Assembly (NCBI RefSeq): GCF_001894825.1
Contig: NZ_BCWY01000020.1
Coordinates: forward strand, 62,001 to 126,000
Length of the DNA stretch: 64,000 bases
From: Rhodococcus jostii NBRC 16295
GTDB lineage: Bacteria; Actinomycetota; Actinomycetes; Mycobacteriales; Mycobacteriaceae
Reading direction: 5' to 3'
Numbering within the stretch: position 1 is the stretch's first letter; every line of letters starts with the position of its first letter. The position numbers and the translations under genes were made by a program. Of the stretch, positions 24,783-34,410 are shown one piece after another. A model generated the notes under the pieces. The model was not told the DNA's origin. It searched no databases and saw only the letters and a program-made list of their open reading frames with translations.

Positions 24783-26347
24783 CGGGCAAGCTCCTTGTCG
24801 ATGGGTTCGGATTCCGGCGCGGGCGGGACCACCGCCGCGCAGTGTGAGGTCAGCGTGCCGATGTGGTGGCGGCCGGTGGTGAGGTACCACAGCAGACCGA
24901 ACCCGAGGATGACGCCGATGTAGACGAAGGCGCCCCAGGTGTTGTACCAAGGTTCCCCGTACACGGCTTCACGGGGCCAGGCGAGGTTGACGGCCATGCC
25001 GATTCCCCACACGACGGCGACGATGTTGACGGGCATCCCCCACTTACCCATCGTGAAGTAGCCGCCCTCCTTCAAGTCTCGGGGCGGCCACTCGCCGCGC
25101 AGCCTCTTCGTCAGCATCGGACCGATGACCATGAGGTAGGCGAGGTAGATCATGATGATCGCGATCGAGGTGAGCACCGTGAAGATGTGCGGTTGGCCGA
25201 TGTTGATCACCAGGATGAGCGCGGCCACCACTCCGATCGTCACCGCGGGCACGACGGGCGTCCGCGTCTTCGGATGAACGCGAGCGAGCCGCTCCCCGAA
25301 CGGGAGTGCGTTGTCGCGTGCCATCGCGAACGTCAGCCTGATCGCGGCGGTGTGCACGGCGAGCGAGCAGACGGTGACCGCGATGACGATGCAGACCAGG
25401 AAAATCGTGCCCAGCGGACCCCACATCACCTGCTCCACGATGTACTGGAGGCTGCCGTCCGACGCGCCGATCTTCGGATCGTCCAGGTCGGGTGCCGCCA
25501 TCACGGCGAAGACCAGGATCGCACCGCCGATCACGAACGACGCCAGGATCGCTCGCAGAATGGCCTTGGGGGCGGTGCGGCGTGGTTCCACCGTCTCCTC
25601 GCCCAGCGAACTCGCGGTGTCGAATCCGTACATCACGTAGCCCGATGCCAGGGTGGCCACCAGGAACGCGCCGAGGTATCCATCGCTTTCGCCGGCACCG
25701 TACCCGTGGGTGGAGAAGAACACCTGCGGGCCGCGGGTCGCGTGGGCGGCGAGGATGATCGCGATCAGGACGGCGGCGATCAGCTCGATGAACACTCCCG
25801 CACTGTTGATCATCGCCATCAGCCGGACCCCGAGCGCGTTGACGACGGTGGTGAACGCGATCATCACCGTGCCGAGTACGACGGCGTTGGTGGCGAAGTC
25901 GTGTTCGCCGGTGCCGTCGCCGATGATCTGGAAGCCGCTCCACAGGCGCGGCAGATTGAGCTGCAGCGCCAGCACGACGGCCGACAGGGTGACGATCGAC
26001 GCGGTGAGCATCAGCCACCCGGCGGACCATCCCACCACCCTGCTGCCGAGCGTCTTCGCCCAGTTGTACACCGAGCCCGCGATCGGGTACTTGGCGGCCA
26101 GCTCCATGAAGCACAGTGCCACCGCGAGCTGGCCGACGAACACCAGCGGCCACGACCACAGGTACGCGGGGCCGGCGGTGCCGAAACCGAAGTAGAACAA
26201 CTGAAACGTGCCGGTCAGGATGGAGATGTAACTGACGCCGGCGGCGAAGCTCGCGAACTTGCCGATGCTGCGGTCGAGGGACTCCTTGTAGCCGAAATCT
26301 TCGAGTCCGCTGTCGTGATCGCCGGTCGTGTTGTCGGTACTGGTCAT
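24779..26347 (-). CDS. APC-superfamily permease (amino acid/polyamine/choline type)
   Basis: 522 residues with about 12 membrane segments. Motifs include FAAGVSYISILTGTFQLFYFG, the conserved GFDTASSLGEE segment in helix 6 and RDNALPFGERLARVHPKTRTPVVP. It resembles the amino acid-choline transporter group containing fungal choline permeases. AGGAAG lies 8 nt before the start. It sits 55 nt after betB and overlaps the choline dehydrogenase start, which supports choline uptake (inference). Confidence 0.8.
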   Translation of the reverse strand: MTSTDNTTGDHDSGLEDFGYKESLDRSIGKFASFAAGVSYISILTGTFQLFYFGFGTAGPAYLWSWPLVFVGQLAVALCFMELAAKYPIAGSVYNWAKTLGSRVVGWSAGWLMLTASIVTLSAVVLALQLNLPRLWSGFQIIGDGTGEHDFATNAVVLGTVMIAFTTVVNALGVRLMAMINSAGVFIELIAAVLIAIILAAHATRGPQVFFSTHGYGAGESDGYLGAFLVATLASGYVMYGFDTASSLGEETVEPRRTAPKAILRAILASFVIGGAILVFAVMAAPDLDDPKIGASDGSLQYIVEQVMWGPLGTIFLVCIVIAVTVCSLAVHTAAIRLTFAMARDNALPFGERLARVHPKTRTPVVPAVTIGVVAALILVINIGQPHIFTVLTSIAIIMIYLAYLMVIGPMLTKRLRGEWPPRDLKEGGYFTMGKWGMPVNIVAVVWGIGMAVNLAWPREAVYGEPWYNTWGAFVYIGVILGFGLLWYLTTGRHHIGTLTSHCAAVVPPAPESEPIDKELAR

Positions 26348-26402
26348 TCGATCACTTCCTGAGAAGTCGATTGGGTCTGCACGCGTACCCTCCGGGAGCG
26401 TG

Positions 26403-27923
26403 TCAGGGCGCGGTGAACCAACCCGCGACAGGTGAGGTGGTGTTGTTCCAGATGTGCTTGGTCTCCTGGTATTCGGAGAGCCCGGCGGGCCCGAGTTCGC
26501 GTCCGTTGCCGGACTTCTTGAACCCGCCCCACTCCGCCGCGGCCGTGTAGTAGCCGAAGTCGTTGAGCCACACCGTTCCGTGGCGCAGGCGGCGCACCAC
26601 GCGCTCGCCGCGGGCGGCGTCCGAAGTCCGTACGCCGGCGGCGAGTCCGAACTCGGTGTCGTTGCCGAGCCGGACGGCGTCCTCCTCCGTGGTGAAACGC
26701 TCGACCGTGAGAATGGGTCCGAACGTCTCCTCCTGCACGATGCGCATGGAGCGGTCGCAGTGGTCGAAGATGGTGGGCAGGTAGTAGCTGCCGGCGTCGA
26801 GTGCGGGATCGGCAGGCCGGGATCCTCCCGTCCGGAGCGTCGCTCCTTCGGAGATTCCCAGTGCCACATAGGATTTAATCTTGTCGCGCTGCGCCGTCGA
26901 CACCAGCGGCCCGGTCTCACTGCCGGGATCGAGGCCCGGTCCGATGCGGATGGCCTCGGCTCGCGAGACGAGAGCGGCCACGAAGTCGTCGGCGATCGAC
27001 TCCTCGACGATCAGCCGCGTCCCGGCCGAGCACACCTGCCCCGAGTGCAGGAACACGCCGGTGAGCACCTGGTCGACCGACGACTCCCAGTCGGCGTCCG
27101 CGAACACGATGTGCGGATTCTTGCCGCCCAGTTCCACCGCCACCTTCGTGACGTGCTTCGCGGCGGTTTCCAGGATGGTCGCCCCGGTCGCCAGTCCGCC
27201 GGTGAACGAGATGAAGTCGACGTCGCCGGTGTCGGTCAGCGCGGGACCGAGGTCGGCGCCGCTGCCCTGCACGAGGTTGACGACGCCCGCGGGCGCACCG
27301 GCCTCCTCGACGAGCCGCGCGAACGCGATGGTGCTGAGCGGTGTGACTTCACTGGGTTTGAGCACCATCGTGCATCCGGCTGCCAGCGCCGGCGCCACCT
27401 TCCAGGAGATCTGGAGCAGCGGGTAGTTCCACGGCGCGATGAGGACGCAGACCCCGATCGGTTCGTGGACCACCCGGGAGACGACGGCGGGGTCGCCCAC
27501 GTCGACGACGCGGTCGGTCGAGACGAGGGCCAACCGGGCGTAGTAGCGGAACACCGAGACGACGTCGTCGATGTCGATGCGGCTCTCCGCCAGCGTCTTA
27601 CCGGTGTCGAGTGTCTCGATGCGAGCCAGTTCCTCCTTGTCCCGCTCGAGCAGGTCGGCGATCCGCGACAGCAGCGCGCACCGATCCGCGACGGGCGTCG
27701 CCGGCCAGTCCCCGGCGTCGAACGTCGCGCGGGCGGCGGCAACGGCCCTCGCGGCGTCCGCCGGCGATGCCTCGTCGACGGTGGCGATCACGGCGCCGGT
27801 CGCCGGGTCGATGCAGTCGCGGGTGCGGCCCGACGTCGCAGCGACCCACTGCCCTGCGATGAAATTCGCCGCTCCGAACAACCTCGGGGTGTCGAGTTCC
27901 TCCGATAGTGCCGACATGTTCAT
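26403..27923 (-). CDS. betB: Betaine aldehyde dehydrogenase
   Basis: 506 residues. NAD site LIAPWNYPLLQISWKVAPAL and SFTGGLATG, general base in VELGGKNPH, nucleophile Cys in HSGQVCSAGTRL, and the C-terminal WGGFKKSGNGRELGPAGLSEYQETKH typical of BetB. It oxidises betaine aldehyde to glycine betaine. The start overlaps the stop of the BCCT gene (ATGA). A second ATG two codons on (27917) is possible. Confidence 0.88.
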   Translation of the reverse strand: MNMSALSEELDTPRLFGAANFIAGQWVAATSGRTRDCIDPATGAVIATVDEASPADAARAVAAARATFDAGDWPATPVADRCALLSRIADLLERDKEELARIETLDTGKTLAESRIDIDDVVSVFRYYARLALVSTDRVVDVGDPAVVSRVVHEPIGVCVLIAPWNYPLLQISWKVAPALAAGCTMVLKPSEVTPLSTIAFARLVEEAGAPAGVVNLVQGSGADLGPALTDTGDVDFISFTGGLATGATILETAAKHVTKVAVELGGKNPHIVFADADWESSVDQVLTGVFLHSGQVCSAGTRLIVEESIADDFVAALVSRAEAIRIGPGLDPGSETGPLVSTAQRDKIKSYVALGISEGATLRTGGSRPADPALDAGSYYLPTIFDHCDRSMRIVQEETFGPILTVERFTTEEDAVRLGNDTEFGLAAGVRTSDAARGERVVRRLRHGTVWLNDFGYYTAAAEWGGFKKSGNGRELGPAGLSEYQETKHIWNNTTSPVAGWFTAP

Positions 27924-29539
27924 GGTGTGTCCGAAACCCTTTCGTGTGCAGACTTCTTCGATGTTCCGACGATGAGCGGATCGCGGGAGACGTCCCGGTA
28001 CAGCGAGAAGCACAGCCCGATCATCACGAGGAGGAAGGGCGCAGCCGCGATGATGGTCATCGTCTGCAGTCCCTGCAGGGCGTCCGAGCCACCGGTCCAG
28101 AGGATGAGCGCCGCGGTGCCCCCGGTGAGGGTGCCCCAGAAGATGACGACCCACGTGCTCGGCTCCCGCGCGCCTCGTTGCGAGAGAGTGCCCATCACCA
28201 GCGACGCGGCGTCGGCGCCGGACACGAAGAAGATCGCGACCAGCACCATGACCAGGACTGTGGCGAACCCCGTCAACGGAAGGTGGTCGAGCATTCCGAA
28301 CAGCTGGCCCTCCGTCGAGGACTTCGACGCCAGATCGACGCCGTCCTGCTGCTGCCCGATGCCGGCGCCGCCGAACACCGCGAACCACACCAGGCTGACC
28401 GAGGTGGGGATGACGATCACGCCGATGACGAACTGCCGGATCGTGCGGCCTCGGCTGATGCGGGCGAGGAACATCCCGACGAAGGGAGTCCACGACACCC
28501 ACCACGCCCAGTAGAAGATCGTCCACGACGACAGCCAGGACGCGGTGTCGTCACCGGCGCTCGCCGCCGTTCGTCCCGACATGGTGGTGAGCTGCGCCGC
28601 GTAGTCCGCGATCGCAGTGGGAAGCAGGTTGAGGATGAGCACCGTCGGACCGAGCACGAAGACGAACAGCGCGAGGACCACGGCCAGCACCATGTTGATG
28701 TTGGACAGCCAGTGGATGCCGCGCGCGACACCCGAGACCGCCGAACCGACGAACGCGAAGGTGAGCAGTCCGACGAGGGCGACGAGCGCGAACGTGCCGA
28801 CGTGCCCCATCCAGCCGATGATCTCGAGCCCGGAACCGATCTGCAGTGCCCCGAGCCCGAGCGACGCGGCGGTGCCGAACATCGTCGCGATGATGGCGAG
28901 GACGTCGATGACCTTGCCGGCCGCCCCCTCCGACCGCCGTCCGAGGAGCGGGAAGAACGCGGCGCTGATGAGTTGTTTGCGTCCGCGCCGGTAGGAGCCG
29001 TAGGCGATGGACAATCCGACGACCGCGTAGATCGCCCACGGGTGCAGTCCCCAGTGAAACATCGTCGTGGCCATCGCCGAACCGACGGAACCGTCTGTTC
29101 CCGGCGCCGGGCTCACCATGTGGGCGAGGGGTTCGGCGACGCCGTAGAACATCAGGCCGATGCCCATCCCGGCACTGAACATCATCGCGATCCAGCTCAC
29201 CGTGCGGAACTCCGGCTTCTCGCCGTCGCGGCCGAGCGGTATCCGCCCGTACCGGGAGAAGGCGAGGAACAGTGAGAAGACGACGAACGCCGACGACGCG
29301 GCGATGAACAGCCAGCCGAGGTCGGCCACCACCCAGTCCAGTGCGGCCGCCGACATCTCCCCGAGGCTGTCCGGAGCCAGCAGCCCCCACAGGATCAGTC
29401 CGATGCCGAGCGCCGCGGCCGCACCGAACACCACCTTGTCGACGCTCCCCCGCTCCTCGCCGTCGACGGATGCCGCCGGCTCCGGCGCCTGCACCCGAGG
29501 AGGATCGGTCACCCTCGGTTGTTCGCCGGCGTACGTCAT
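27920..29539 (-). CDS. BCCT-family betaine/choline transporter
   Basis: 539 residues with 12 predicted membrane segments. BCCT signatures are GMGIGLMFYGVAEPLAHM, TMFHWGLHPWAIYAVVGL and FYWAWWVSWTPFVGMFLARISRGRT. N-terminal (about 40 residues) and C-terminal tails are polar and short, so strong osmosensing like BetP is not obvious. It imports glycine betaine, choline or carnitine with an ion. Overlaps gbcA upstream and betB downstream, both ATGA, in a catabolic operon, so supplying carbon is more likely than osmoprotection. Confidence 0.88.
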   Translation of the reverse strand: MTYAGEQPRVTDPPRVQAPEPAASVDGEERGSVDKVVFGAAAALGIGLILWGLLAPDSLGEMSAAALDWVVADLGWLFIAASSAFVVFSLFLAFSRYGRIPLGRDGEKPEFRTVSWIAMMFSAGMGIGLMFYGVAEPLAHMVSPAPGTDGSVGSAMATTMFHWGLHPWAIYAVVGLSIAYGSYRRGRKQLISAAFFPLLGRRSEGAAGKVIDVLAIIATMFGTAASLGLGALQIGSGLEIIGWMGHVGTFALVALVGLLTFAFVGSAVSGVARGIHWLSNINMVLAVVLALFVFVLGPTVLILNLLPTAIADYAAQLTTMSGRTAASAGDDTASWLSSWTIFYWAWWVSWTPFVGMFLARISRGRTIRQFVIGVIVIPTSVSLVWFAVFGGAGIGQQQDGVDLASKSSTEGQLFGMLDHLPLTGFATVLVMVLVAIFFVSGADAASLVMGTLSQRGAREPSTWVVIFWGTLTGGTAALILWTGGSDALQGLQTMTIIAAAPFLLVMIGLCFSLYRDVSRDPLIVGTSKKSAHERVSDTP

Positions 29540-30690
29540 CGCGGATCCCCGCTCAGCCTTTCGAGTAGCCAGTCGTGGAATTCGCCGATGTGGTGTTCCG
29601 CCGGCACCAGCACACCCCCGTTGCGGTACGCCTTCGACGACATCGTGGGTTGCGTCCGCTCGCAGGCATCGAAATCCTGCTGGTTGACCCGGTGGAAGAG
29701 TTCGACGGAACGGGACACGTCCCTGCCCGACGCGGTCACGTCCGGCGCGTACAGCCAGTCGCATTCGACGATGGTGCGGTCTGCGGACACGGGGAACATC
29801 CGGTGGAAGATGACGTGGTCGGGGACGAGGTTGATGAAGACCTGGGGACGGATCGTGATGGCGTAGTACTTGCGGTCCTGCTCGGGGCTGATACCCGACA
29901 GCGACTCGAATCCGCCGCTGCCGTCGACGGTGAAACCCTCGACGTCCTCACCGAACGCGGCGCCGTGCCCCACGAAGTACTGTGCGGCAAGGCCGTCCGC
30001 GAACTCCGGGAGCACCTCGGTGAGCTCGGGGTGGATGGTCGCGCAGTGGTAGCACTCCATGAAGTTCTCGATGATCAGCTTCCAGTTGGCCGCGACGTCG
30101 TAGACGATCCGGCGGCCGAGTTCGAGGCTGCCGATCTGGTACCGATCGATGGCGCCCGGATCTCCGAGTCGTTCGGTCACGGCTCCGACGACTTCGTCCT
30201 CGAACGACGGCGGGTCGTCGGCCAGGCACACCCAGGCGTACCCGAGCCACTCGCGGATCGCGACCGGGATCAGTCCGTACCGGACCCTGTCGATGTCGGC
30301 ACCGGTCTCGTCCCGCAACGCGGCCATGTTGGGGGCGGCCACCAGTTTGCCGTCGAGTCCGTACGTCCACGCGTGGTACGGACACTGCAGGTTCCTGCGG
30401 ATCTGCCCTTCGTCCTCGGTGCACAGCATGGCACCGCGATGCCGGCAGATGTTGAGGAAGGCGCGGAGTTCGCCGTCGCGGCCTCGGACGAGGAGAACAC
30501 TCTCCCGGCCCACCGTGATCTTCTTGAAGGCTCCGGGATCGGCGAGGTCGGCAGCGCGGACGGCGCAGAACCACATCGCCTCGAACAGGTTCTCCTGTTC
30601 GTCCGTGAAGATGTCGGAGTCGGTGTAATACCGGCCTCCCAGGGTGGGGATCAGTGCCGGGGCGGGGGCTTGGATCTCCGGAGCGGACAT
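29536..30690 (-). CDS. gbcA: Rieske glycine betaine monooxygenase (GbcA-type)
   Basis: 384 residues. Rieske [2Fe-2S] ligands C82, H84, C103, H106 (CRHRGAMLC, CPYHAW). Mononuclear iron histidines H215 and H220 in ECYHCATIHPEL, with the Asp ligand in the C-terminal HRVNQQDFDACE region. This matches ring-hydroxylating-type oxygenases that demethylate quaternary amines, and the operon (betaine transporter, betB, choline dehydrogenase) points to glycine betaine to dimethylglycine plus formaldehyde. No GbcB-type reductase is adjacent; the ferredoxin and reductase at 32.0-33.6 kb are the likely electron source. Confidence 0.87.
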   Translation of the reverse strand: MSAPEIQAPAPALIPTLGGRYYTDSDIFTDEQENLFEAMWFCAVRAADLADPGAFKKITVGRESVLLVRGRDGELRAFLNICRHRGAMLCTEDEGQIRRNLQCPYHAWTYGLDGKLVAAPNMAALRDETGADIDRVRYGLIPVAIREWLGYAWVCLADDPPSFEDEVVGAVTERLGDPGAIDRYQIGSLELGRRIVYDVAANWKLIIENFMECYHCATIHPELTEVLPEFADGLAAQYFVGHGAAFGEDVEGFTVDGSGGFESLSGISPEQDRKYYAITIRPQVFINLVPDHVIFHRMFPVSADRTIVECDWLYAPDVTASGRDVSRSVELFHRVNQQDFDACERTQPTMSSKAYRNGGVLVPAEHHIGEFHDWLLERLSGDPR

Positions 30691-30880
30691 AGATGTCACC
30701 GTTTCTTTCGTTGCCGGGAAAGATGCGTTCGGTCGAGCTGTGACCTGAAGTGTGTGTGCGTATGGGGCGCAGATCGCAGTAGGCGTCGTTGCCGAGCGAG
30801 ACGACATACGTGCCCGATCCTCGGTGACCGGTCGAACAGCCGACAGCTGTTCTCCGCCGAGCCACCGCGGCGTCGGCATT

Positions 30881-30907
30881 GTTGCGTCATCAGCAACGCT
30901 ATGCGAT
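30881..30907. promoter_or_regulatory. Candidate IclR operator upstream of gbcA
   Basis: GTTGC-N7-GCAAC (30881-30897) runs directly into CGCTATGCG (about 30897-30905). Both elements recur upstream of the first IclR gene near 31970-32003. The site sits in the 380-bp gap 30691-31070 that must hold the gbcA operon promoter; nothing else is recognisable there. Confidence 0.4.
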
Positions 30908-31070
30908 TTACACAACTTAGACTGTGGGCCGCAGACGTGTCAAACATCACATTCGACACTTCTTTCGCAGACGCGACACGGCCGAAACACCGCGTTAACC
31001 GCGGACGTCCGAAACCCGTCAAATGGGACTATCTACTTGTCCCTCGTTGGGCGAGAGGCACTTCCGGCGC

Positions 31071-31883
31071 TCAGTCGCCTTCGCCGGCGGATTGCTGCGC
31101 TTCGATCCGCACGACGGCTTCGGCGAGTTCGAGCGCCACCGCTTCGAACCGTTCGGGCGCGAGCCGGTACTCGGGGCCGGACACACAGATCGAGGCGACG
31201 ATCCGCTTCGTGACCTGACTGCGCACGGGCACGGCGATGGAATGGAGACCCGCTTCGAGCTCCTCGGCGGTGGACGCCCATCCGCGCGACCGCACGTGCT
31301 CGAGTTCGACGTCGAACGCCCGGAAATCGGTGATCGTATTAGGAGTGAGCGCCTCGAGACGCGGCCCCAACCGGCTCCGGAGCTGACCGGACGTCATCTC
31401 CGAGACCAGGACCTTGCCGGTCGCGGTCGCGTGCGCCGGGCTGACCTGACCCACCCACGTACGCAGCGCCACGTGCCGATCACTGCGAGCCTCGAGCACG
31501 TTGATGGTCGCCGCGCCGTCCAGCACGGCCAGGTTGACCGTCTCCCCGAAGGCGTCGGCCAGCCGGTCGCATTCCGGCTGCGCAACCTCGACGAGCCCGC
31601 TCTGCGCGACCGTGGCCTCGGCCAGCCGAACGACCGCGAACCCGAGCTGGTACTTGCCGCGGACGCCCGCTTCCTCCACGAACCCACGTTGCTGCAGCGA
31701 CGCGATCAGGCGCGACACGGTCGATTTGTGCACGCCGAGCCGCACGGCGATCTCCGAGGCGCCCACCCGGCCTTCCGCCGCGACGATCTCGAGCACGTCG
31801 ATGGCCCGTTCCACCGCGTGCACGGTCTTCGCTTTTCCCTCGGCACCCTGGGCCGCGGGCGCCGTTGCCTCGGATTCACTCAT
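31071..31883 (-). CDS. IclR-family transcriptional regulator (first copy)
   Basis: 270 residues. Winged helix-turn-helix at about 20-85 (AIDVLEIVAAEGRVGASEIAV, LGVHKSTVSRLIASLQQRG) and a C-terminal IclR effector domain (WVGQVSPAHATATGKVLV, GLHSIAVPVRS, VASICVSGPEYRL). It lies between gbcA and the ferredoxin gene, divergent from the ferredoxin and upstream-facing to gbcA, so it probably controls both. A second, similar IclR gene follows 1.7 kb away. The effector is unknown; a betaine-pathway compound is the obvious guess. Confidence 0.87.
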   Translation of the reverse strand: MSESEATAPAAQGAEGKAKTVHAVERAIDVLEIVAAEGRVGASEIAVRLGVHKSTVSRLIASLQQRGFVEEAGVRGKYQLGFAVVRLAEATVAQSGLVEVAQPECDRLADAFGETVNLAVLDGAATINVLEARSDRHVALRTWVGQVSPAHATATGKVLVSEMTSGQLRSRLGPRLEALTPNTITDFRAFDVELEHVRSRGWASTAEELEAGLHSIAVPVRSQVTKRIVASICVSGPEYRLAPERFEAVALELAEAVVRIEAQQSAGEGD

Positions 31884-31969
31884 GCCCCGAGGTTATGCCC
31901 ACCGACTTCCGCCACGCAGTTTTTACACGCGAGTGCTTGACACCCAGGGGGCGCAGCGGAGAGCATTGT

Positions 31970-32009
31970 GTTGCACACCACGCAAGTCGTCGCGCATAGC
32001 GCAACAACT
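31970..32009. promoter_or_regulatory. Candidate IclR operator between the IclR and ferredoxin genes
   Basis: GTTGC-N7-GCAAG (31970-31986) followed by TCGCGCATAGCGCAAC, whose core CGCATAGCG is the reverse complement of the CGCTATGCG seen upstream of gbcA. The arrangement in the divergent gap fits one regulator controlling both sides. Confidence 0.4.
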
Positions 32010-32054
32010 GCTCCACAACTTGTCCTTCCTCCCCGACGCTTCCGGAGGTATCGA

Positions 32055-32426
32055 GTGATTCTCGATAACGATTCCCCAGTTGTGATCCATCCCGGCACCA
32101 CACTGTTCCCAGTGTGCGAGCTCGTGACACTGCCCGTGGGCGAAGTAGTCACGGTGACGCCGCCGGGAATGGCCCCCATCTCCGTCTTCCACACCTCCGA
32201 CGGTCTGTACGCCATCGACGACACGTGCACTCACCAGGACGCCTCACTCGCCGACGGCTGGGTCGAGGGCTGCACCGTCGAGTGCCCGCTCCACGAAGCG
32301 TGCTTCGACCTGCGCACCGGAGTGCCCTCCGGCCCGCCGGCCAAGATCGCCGTCCGCACGCACGACGTGTCGATCGTCGACGGCACCGTGCTGGTCCATC
32401 TCGAACAGAAGGGCGACACGCGATGA
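32055..32426 (+). CDS. Rieske-type [2Fe-2S] ferredoxin
   Basis: 123 residues from a GTG at 32055 with GGAGG 6 nt upstream. The cluster ligands are C58, H60, C77 and H80 (CTHQDASL, CPLHEACF). It is the size and form of ferredoxins serving three-component Rieske oxygenases. It is coupled by ATGA to a ferredoxin reductase. The nearest oxygenase is GbcA, 1.4 kb away on the other strand, so it likely carries electrons to GbcA. Confidence 0.88.
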   Translation: MILDNDSPVVIHPGTTLFPVCELVTLPVGEVVTVTPPGMAPISVFHTSDGLYAIDDTCTHQDASLADGWVEGCTVECPLHEACFDLRTGVPSGPPAKIAVRTHDVSIVDGTVLVHLEQKGDTR

Positions 32427-33601
32427 ATGCTGTCCCGAATTCCGTTGTAGTACTGGGCGCTTCGCTCGCCGGACTGTCGGCGGTGCGTGCGCTTCGCGAG
32501 AAGGGGTTCGCGGGCCGCCTCGTCGTGGCCGGCAGCGAACAGTCCTTTCCCTACGACCGACCGCCGCTGTCGAAGGAGTTCCTCACCGGCGAGGTGACGG
32601 ACCAGGATCTGTTGCTGATGAACAGCGACGACGACACCCTCGACGTCGAGTGGCGCATGAACAGCACGGCGACCGGCCTGGTTCGCTCCCCGGACGGAAT
32701 GCACCGCGTCACCTTCGACGACGGATCCCACCTCGACGCCGACGCCGTGATCGTCGCGACCGGTGCGCGTGCGCGAACTCTGCCCGGACACTCCGGCCTG
32801 GCCGGGGTACACACCCTCCGATCGGTCGACGACGCACGTGCACTTCGGGAATCACTCTCGATAGCGCGGAACCTCGTGATCGTGGGAGCCGGTTTCATCG
32901 GAGCGGAGGTGGCCTCCAGCGCCGCCGGCATGAGCCTGGCCGTCACCGTCGTCGAGGCGTCGCCGACCCCCCTGTCCGGCCCCCTCGGCATCGAACTCGG
33001 CGCCATCTGCGCGGGACAGCACGCCGCGCACGGCGTCCGACTCCTCACCGGCGCGGTCGTCGACGCCCTGCTGGGCGACGGCGCAGTCGAAGCCGTCCGG
33101 CTCAGTGACGGAACGGTCCTGCCCGCGGACGCCGTGGTGGTCGGGATCGGGGCCGTCCCCAACGTCGAGTGGGCCTGCGATTCGGAACTGATGATCGACG
33201 ACGGCTTCCTCACCGACTCGTCGTGCCGCACGAACCTCCCCGGTGTCTACGCGATCGGCGACTGCGCACGGTCATTCGACGACACCCACCAGATTCACCA
33301 CCGGAGCGAACACTGGAGCAATGCCGTCGCGCAGGCCGCGACAGTGGCGGACACGATCATGGCGACGCCGACCGGGCCCGCCGCGATCCCGTACTTCTGG
33401 TCCCACCAGTACGGCAAGATGCTGCAGTTCGCCGGTACGCGACACAGCACCGACGAGGTGCGGTTCGTCGACGGGGACCCCGGAACCGACTCGTTCGTGG
33501 CCACCTACGACCGGAACGGCGACACCGTCGGTGTCTTCGCGATGAACAACCCCCGCCTGTTCACCCGGTACAAGAAGCAACTCGCCAGGTCGCGGGCCTG
33601 A
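32423..33601 (+). CDS. FAD/NAD(P)H-dependent ferredoxin reductase (BphA4/rubredoxin reductase type)
   Basis: 392 residues. FAD site VVVLGASLAGLSAVRALRE, substrate-cradle YDRPPLSKEFLTGE, NADH site LVIVGAGFIGAEVASSAAG, second FAD motif GVYAIGDCARS, and the C-terminal YFWSHQYGKMLQFAG dimer-region strand. This is the reductase class that reduces Rieske ferredoxins of oxygenase systems. It starts within the ferredoxin stop (ATGA) and ends 8 nt before the convergent second IclR gene. Confidence 0.9.
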   Translation: MNAVPNSVVVLGASLAGLSAVRALREKGFAGRLVVAGSEQSFPYDRPPLSKEFLTGEVTDQDLLLMNSDDDTLDVEWRMNSTATGLVRSPDGMHRVTFDDGSHLDADAVIVATGARARTLPGHSGLAGVHTLRSVDDARALRESLSIARNLVIVGAGFIGAEVASSAAGMSLAVTVVEASPTPLSGPLGIELGAICAGQHAAHGVRLLTGAVVDALLGDGAVEAVRLSDGTVLPADAVVVGIGAVPNVEWACDSELMIDDGFLTDSSCRTNLPGVYAIGDCARSFDDTHQIHHRSEHWSNAVAQAATVADTIMATPTGPAAIPYFWSHQYGKMLQFAGTRHSTDEVRFVDGDPGTDSFVATYDRNGDTVGVFAMNNPRLFTRYKKQLARSRA

Positions 33602-33609
33602 TGCCGGCG

Positions 33610-34410
33610 CTACGTGACGGCATAGCCCAATCGGCTGCTGATCTGCTGGGAAGTGTCGAGTGCGGCGCGGGCGACTTCCTCGAACCGTTCCGGCAGCAGC
33701 CGGTACGCCGGACCGGACACACTCAGGGCCGCAATCATTTTCGACGTGTAGTCGCGGACCGGAACGGAGATGGCGTTCAGCCCCAGTTCGAGTTCCTCCT
33801 CGGACTCCGCCCAGCCCCGTTCGCGAATAGTAATCAGCGACTCCACGAGCGCCTGCACATCCGTGAGAGTTTTGGACGTGAGCGCAATCGGAGTTTCTCC
33901 CACGCGCTCCGCAATGTCACTGTCGGACAATTCCGTCAGCAACAATTTTCCACTCGCCGTCGCATGCGCCGGACTGCTCTGCCCCACCCACGTACTGGTA
34001 CCGACGCCGGACGGACCGTCTGCTTTGACGATGCTCACCGAGCGATCGCCGTCGAGTATCGACACATTCACGCTCTCACCGACTGTTTCCGCGAGTTCGG
34101 CGCACAATTCCTGACTCTGCCGCACCAGATCGCCGTCCGGCGACGCGGTGCGGGCAAGACGGACGATCGAATTTCCGAGTTGGAATTTTCCCCGGTTCTT
34201 CAATTGCGCGACGTAGCCTCTCGAATCCAGAACGGCCACGAGACGCGACGCAGTCGACTTGTGGACACCCAACTCATCGGCGATTTCCGTGACCCCGGCG
34301 GTCCCGAGTCTCGCCAGGATTTCGAGTACTGCCAGCGCGCGGTCCACTGACTGCACAGCCCCGGTCGGCCGGCTCCGATCCCCATTCGAGTTATCGTCCA
34401 ATTCAGTCAT
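33610..34410 (-). CDS. IclR-family transcriptional regulator (second copy)
   Basis: About 266 residues from the ATG at 34410; in-frame ATGs at 34434 and 34461 are possible, and GGAGG lies between them. Helix-turn-helix VTEIADELGVHKSTASRLVAVLDSRG and effector domain WVGQSSPAHATASGKLLLTEL, GLNAISVPVRDY, ALSVSGPAYRLLPERF. It closely resembles the other IclR gene here, so the two look like paralogues. It is divergent from dmgO and probably acts on that promoter (inference). Confidence 0.85.
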   Translation of the reverse strand: MTELDDNSNGDRSRPTGAVQSVDRALAVLEILARLGTAGVTEIADELGVHKSTASRLVAVLDSRGYVAQLKNRGKFQLGNSIVRLARTASPDGDLVRQSQELCAELAETVGESVNVSILDGDRSVSIVKADGPSGVGTSTWVGQSSPAHATASGKLLLTELSDSDIAERVGETPIALTSKTLTDVQALVESLITIRERGWAESEEELELGLNAISVPVRDYTSKMIAALSVSGPAYRLLPERFEEVARAALDTSQQISSRLGYAVT

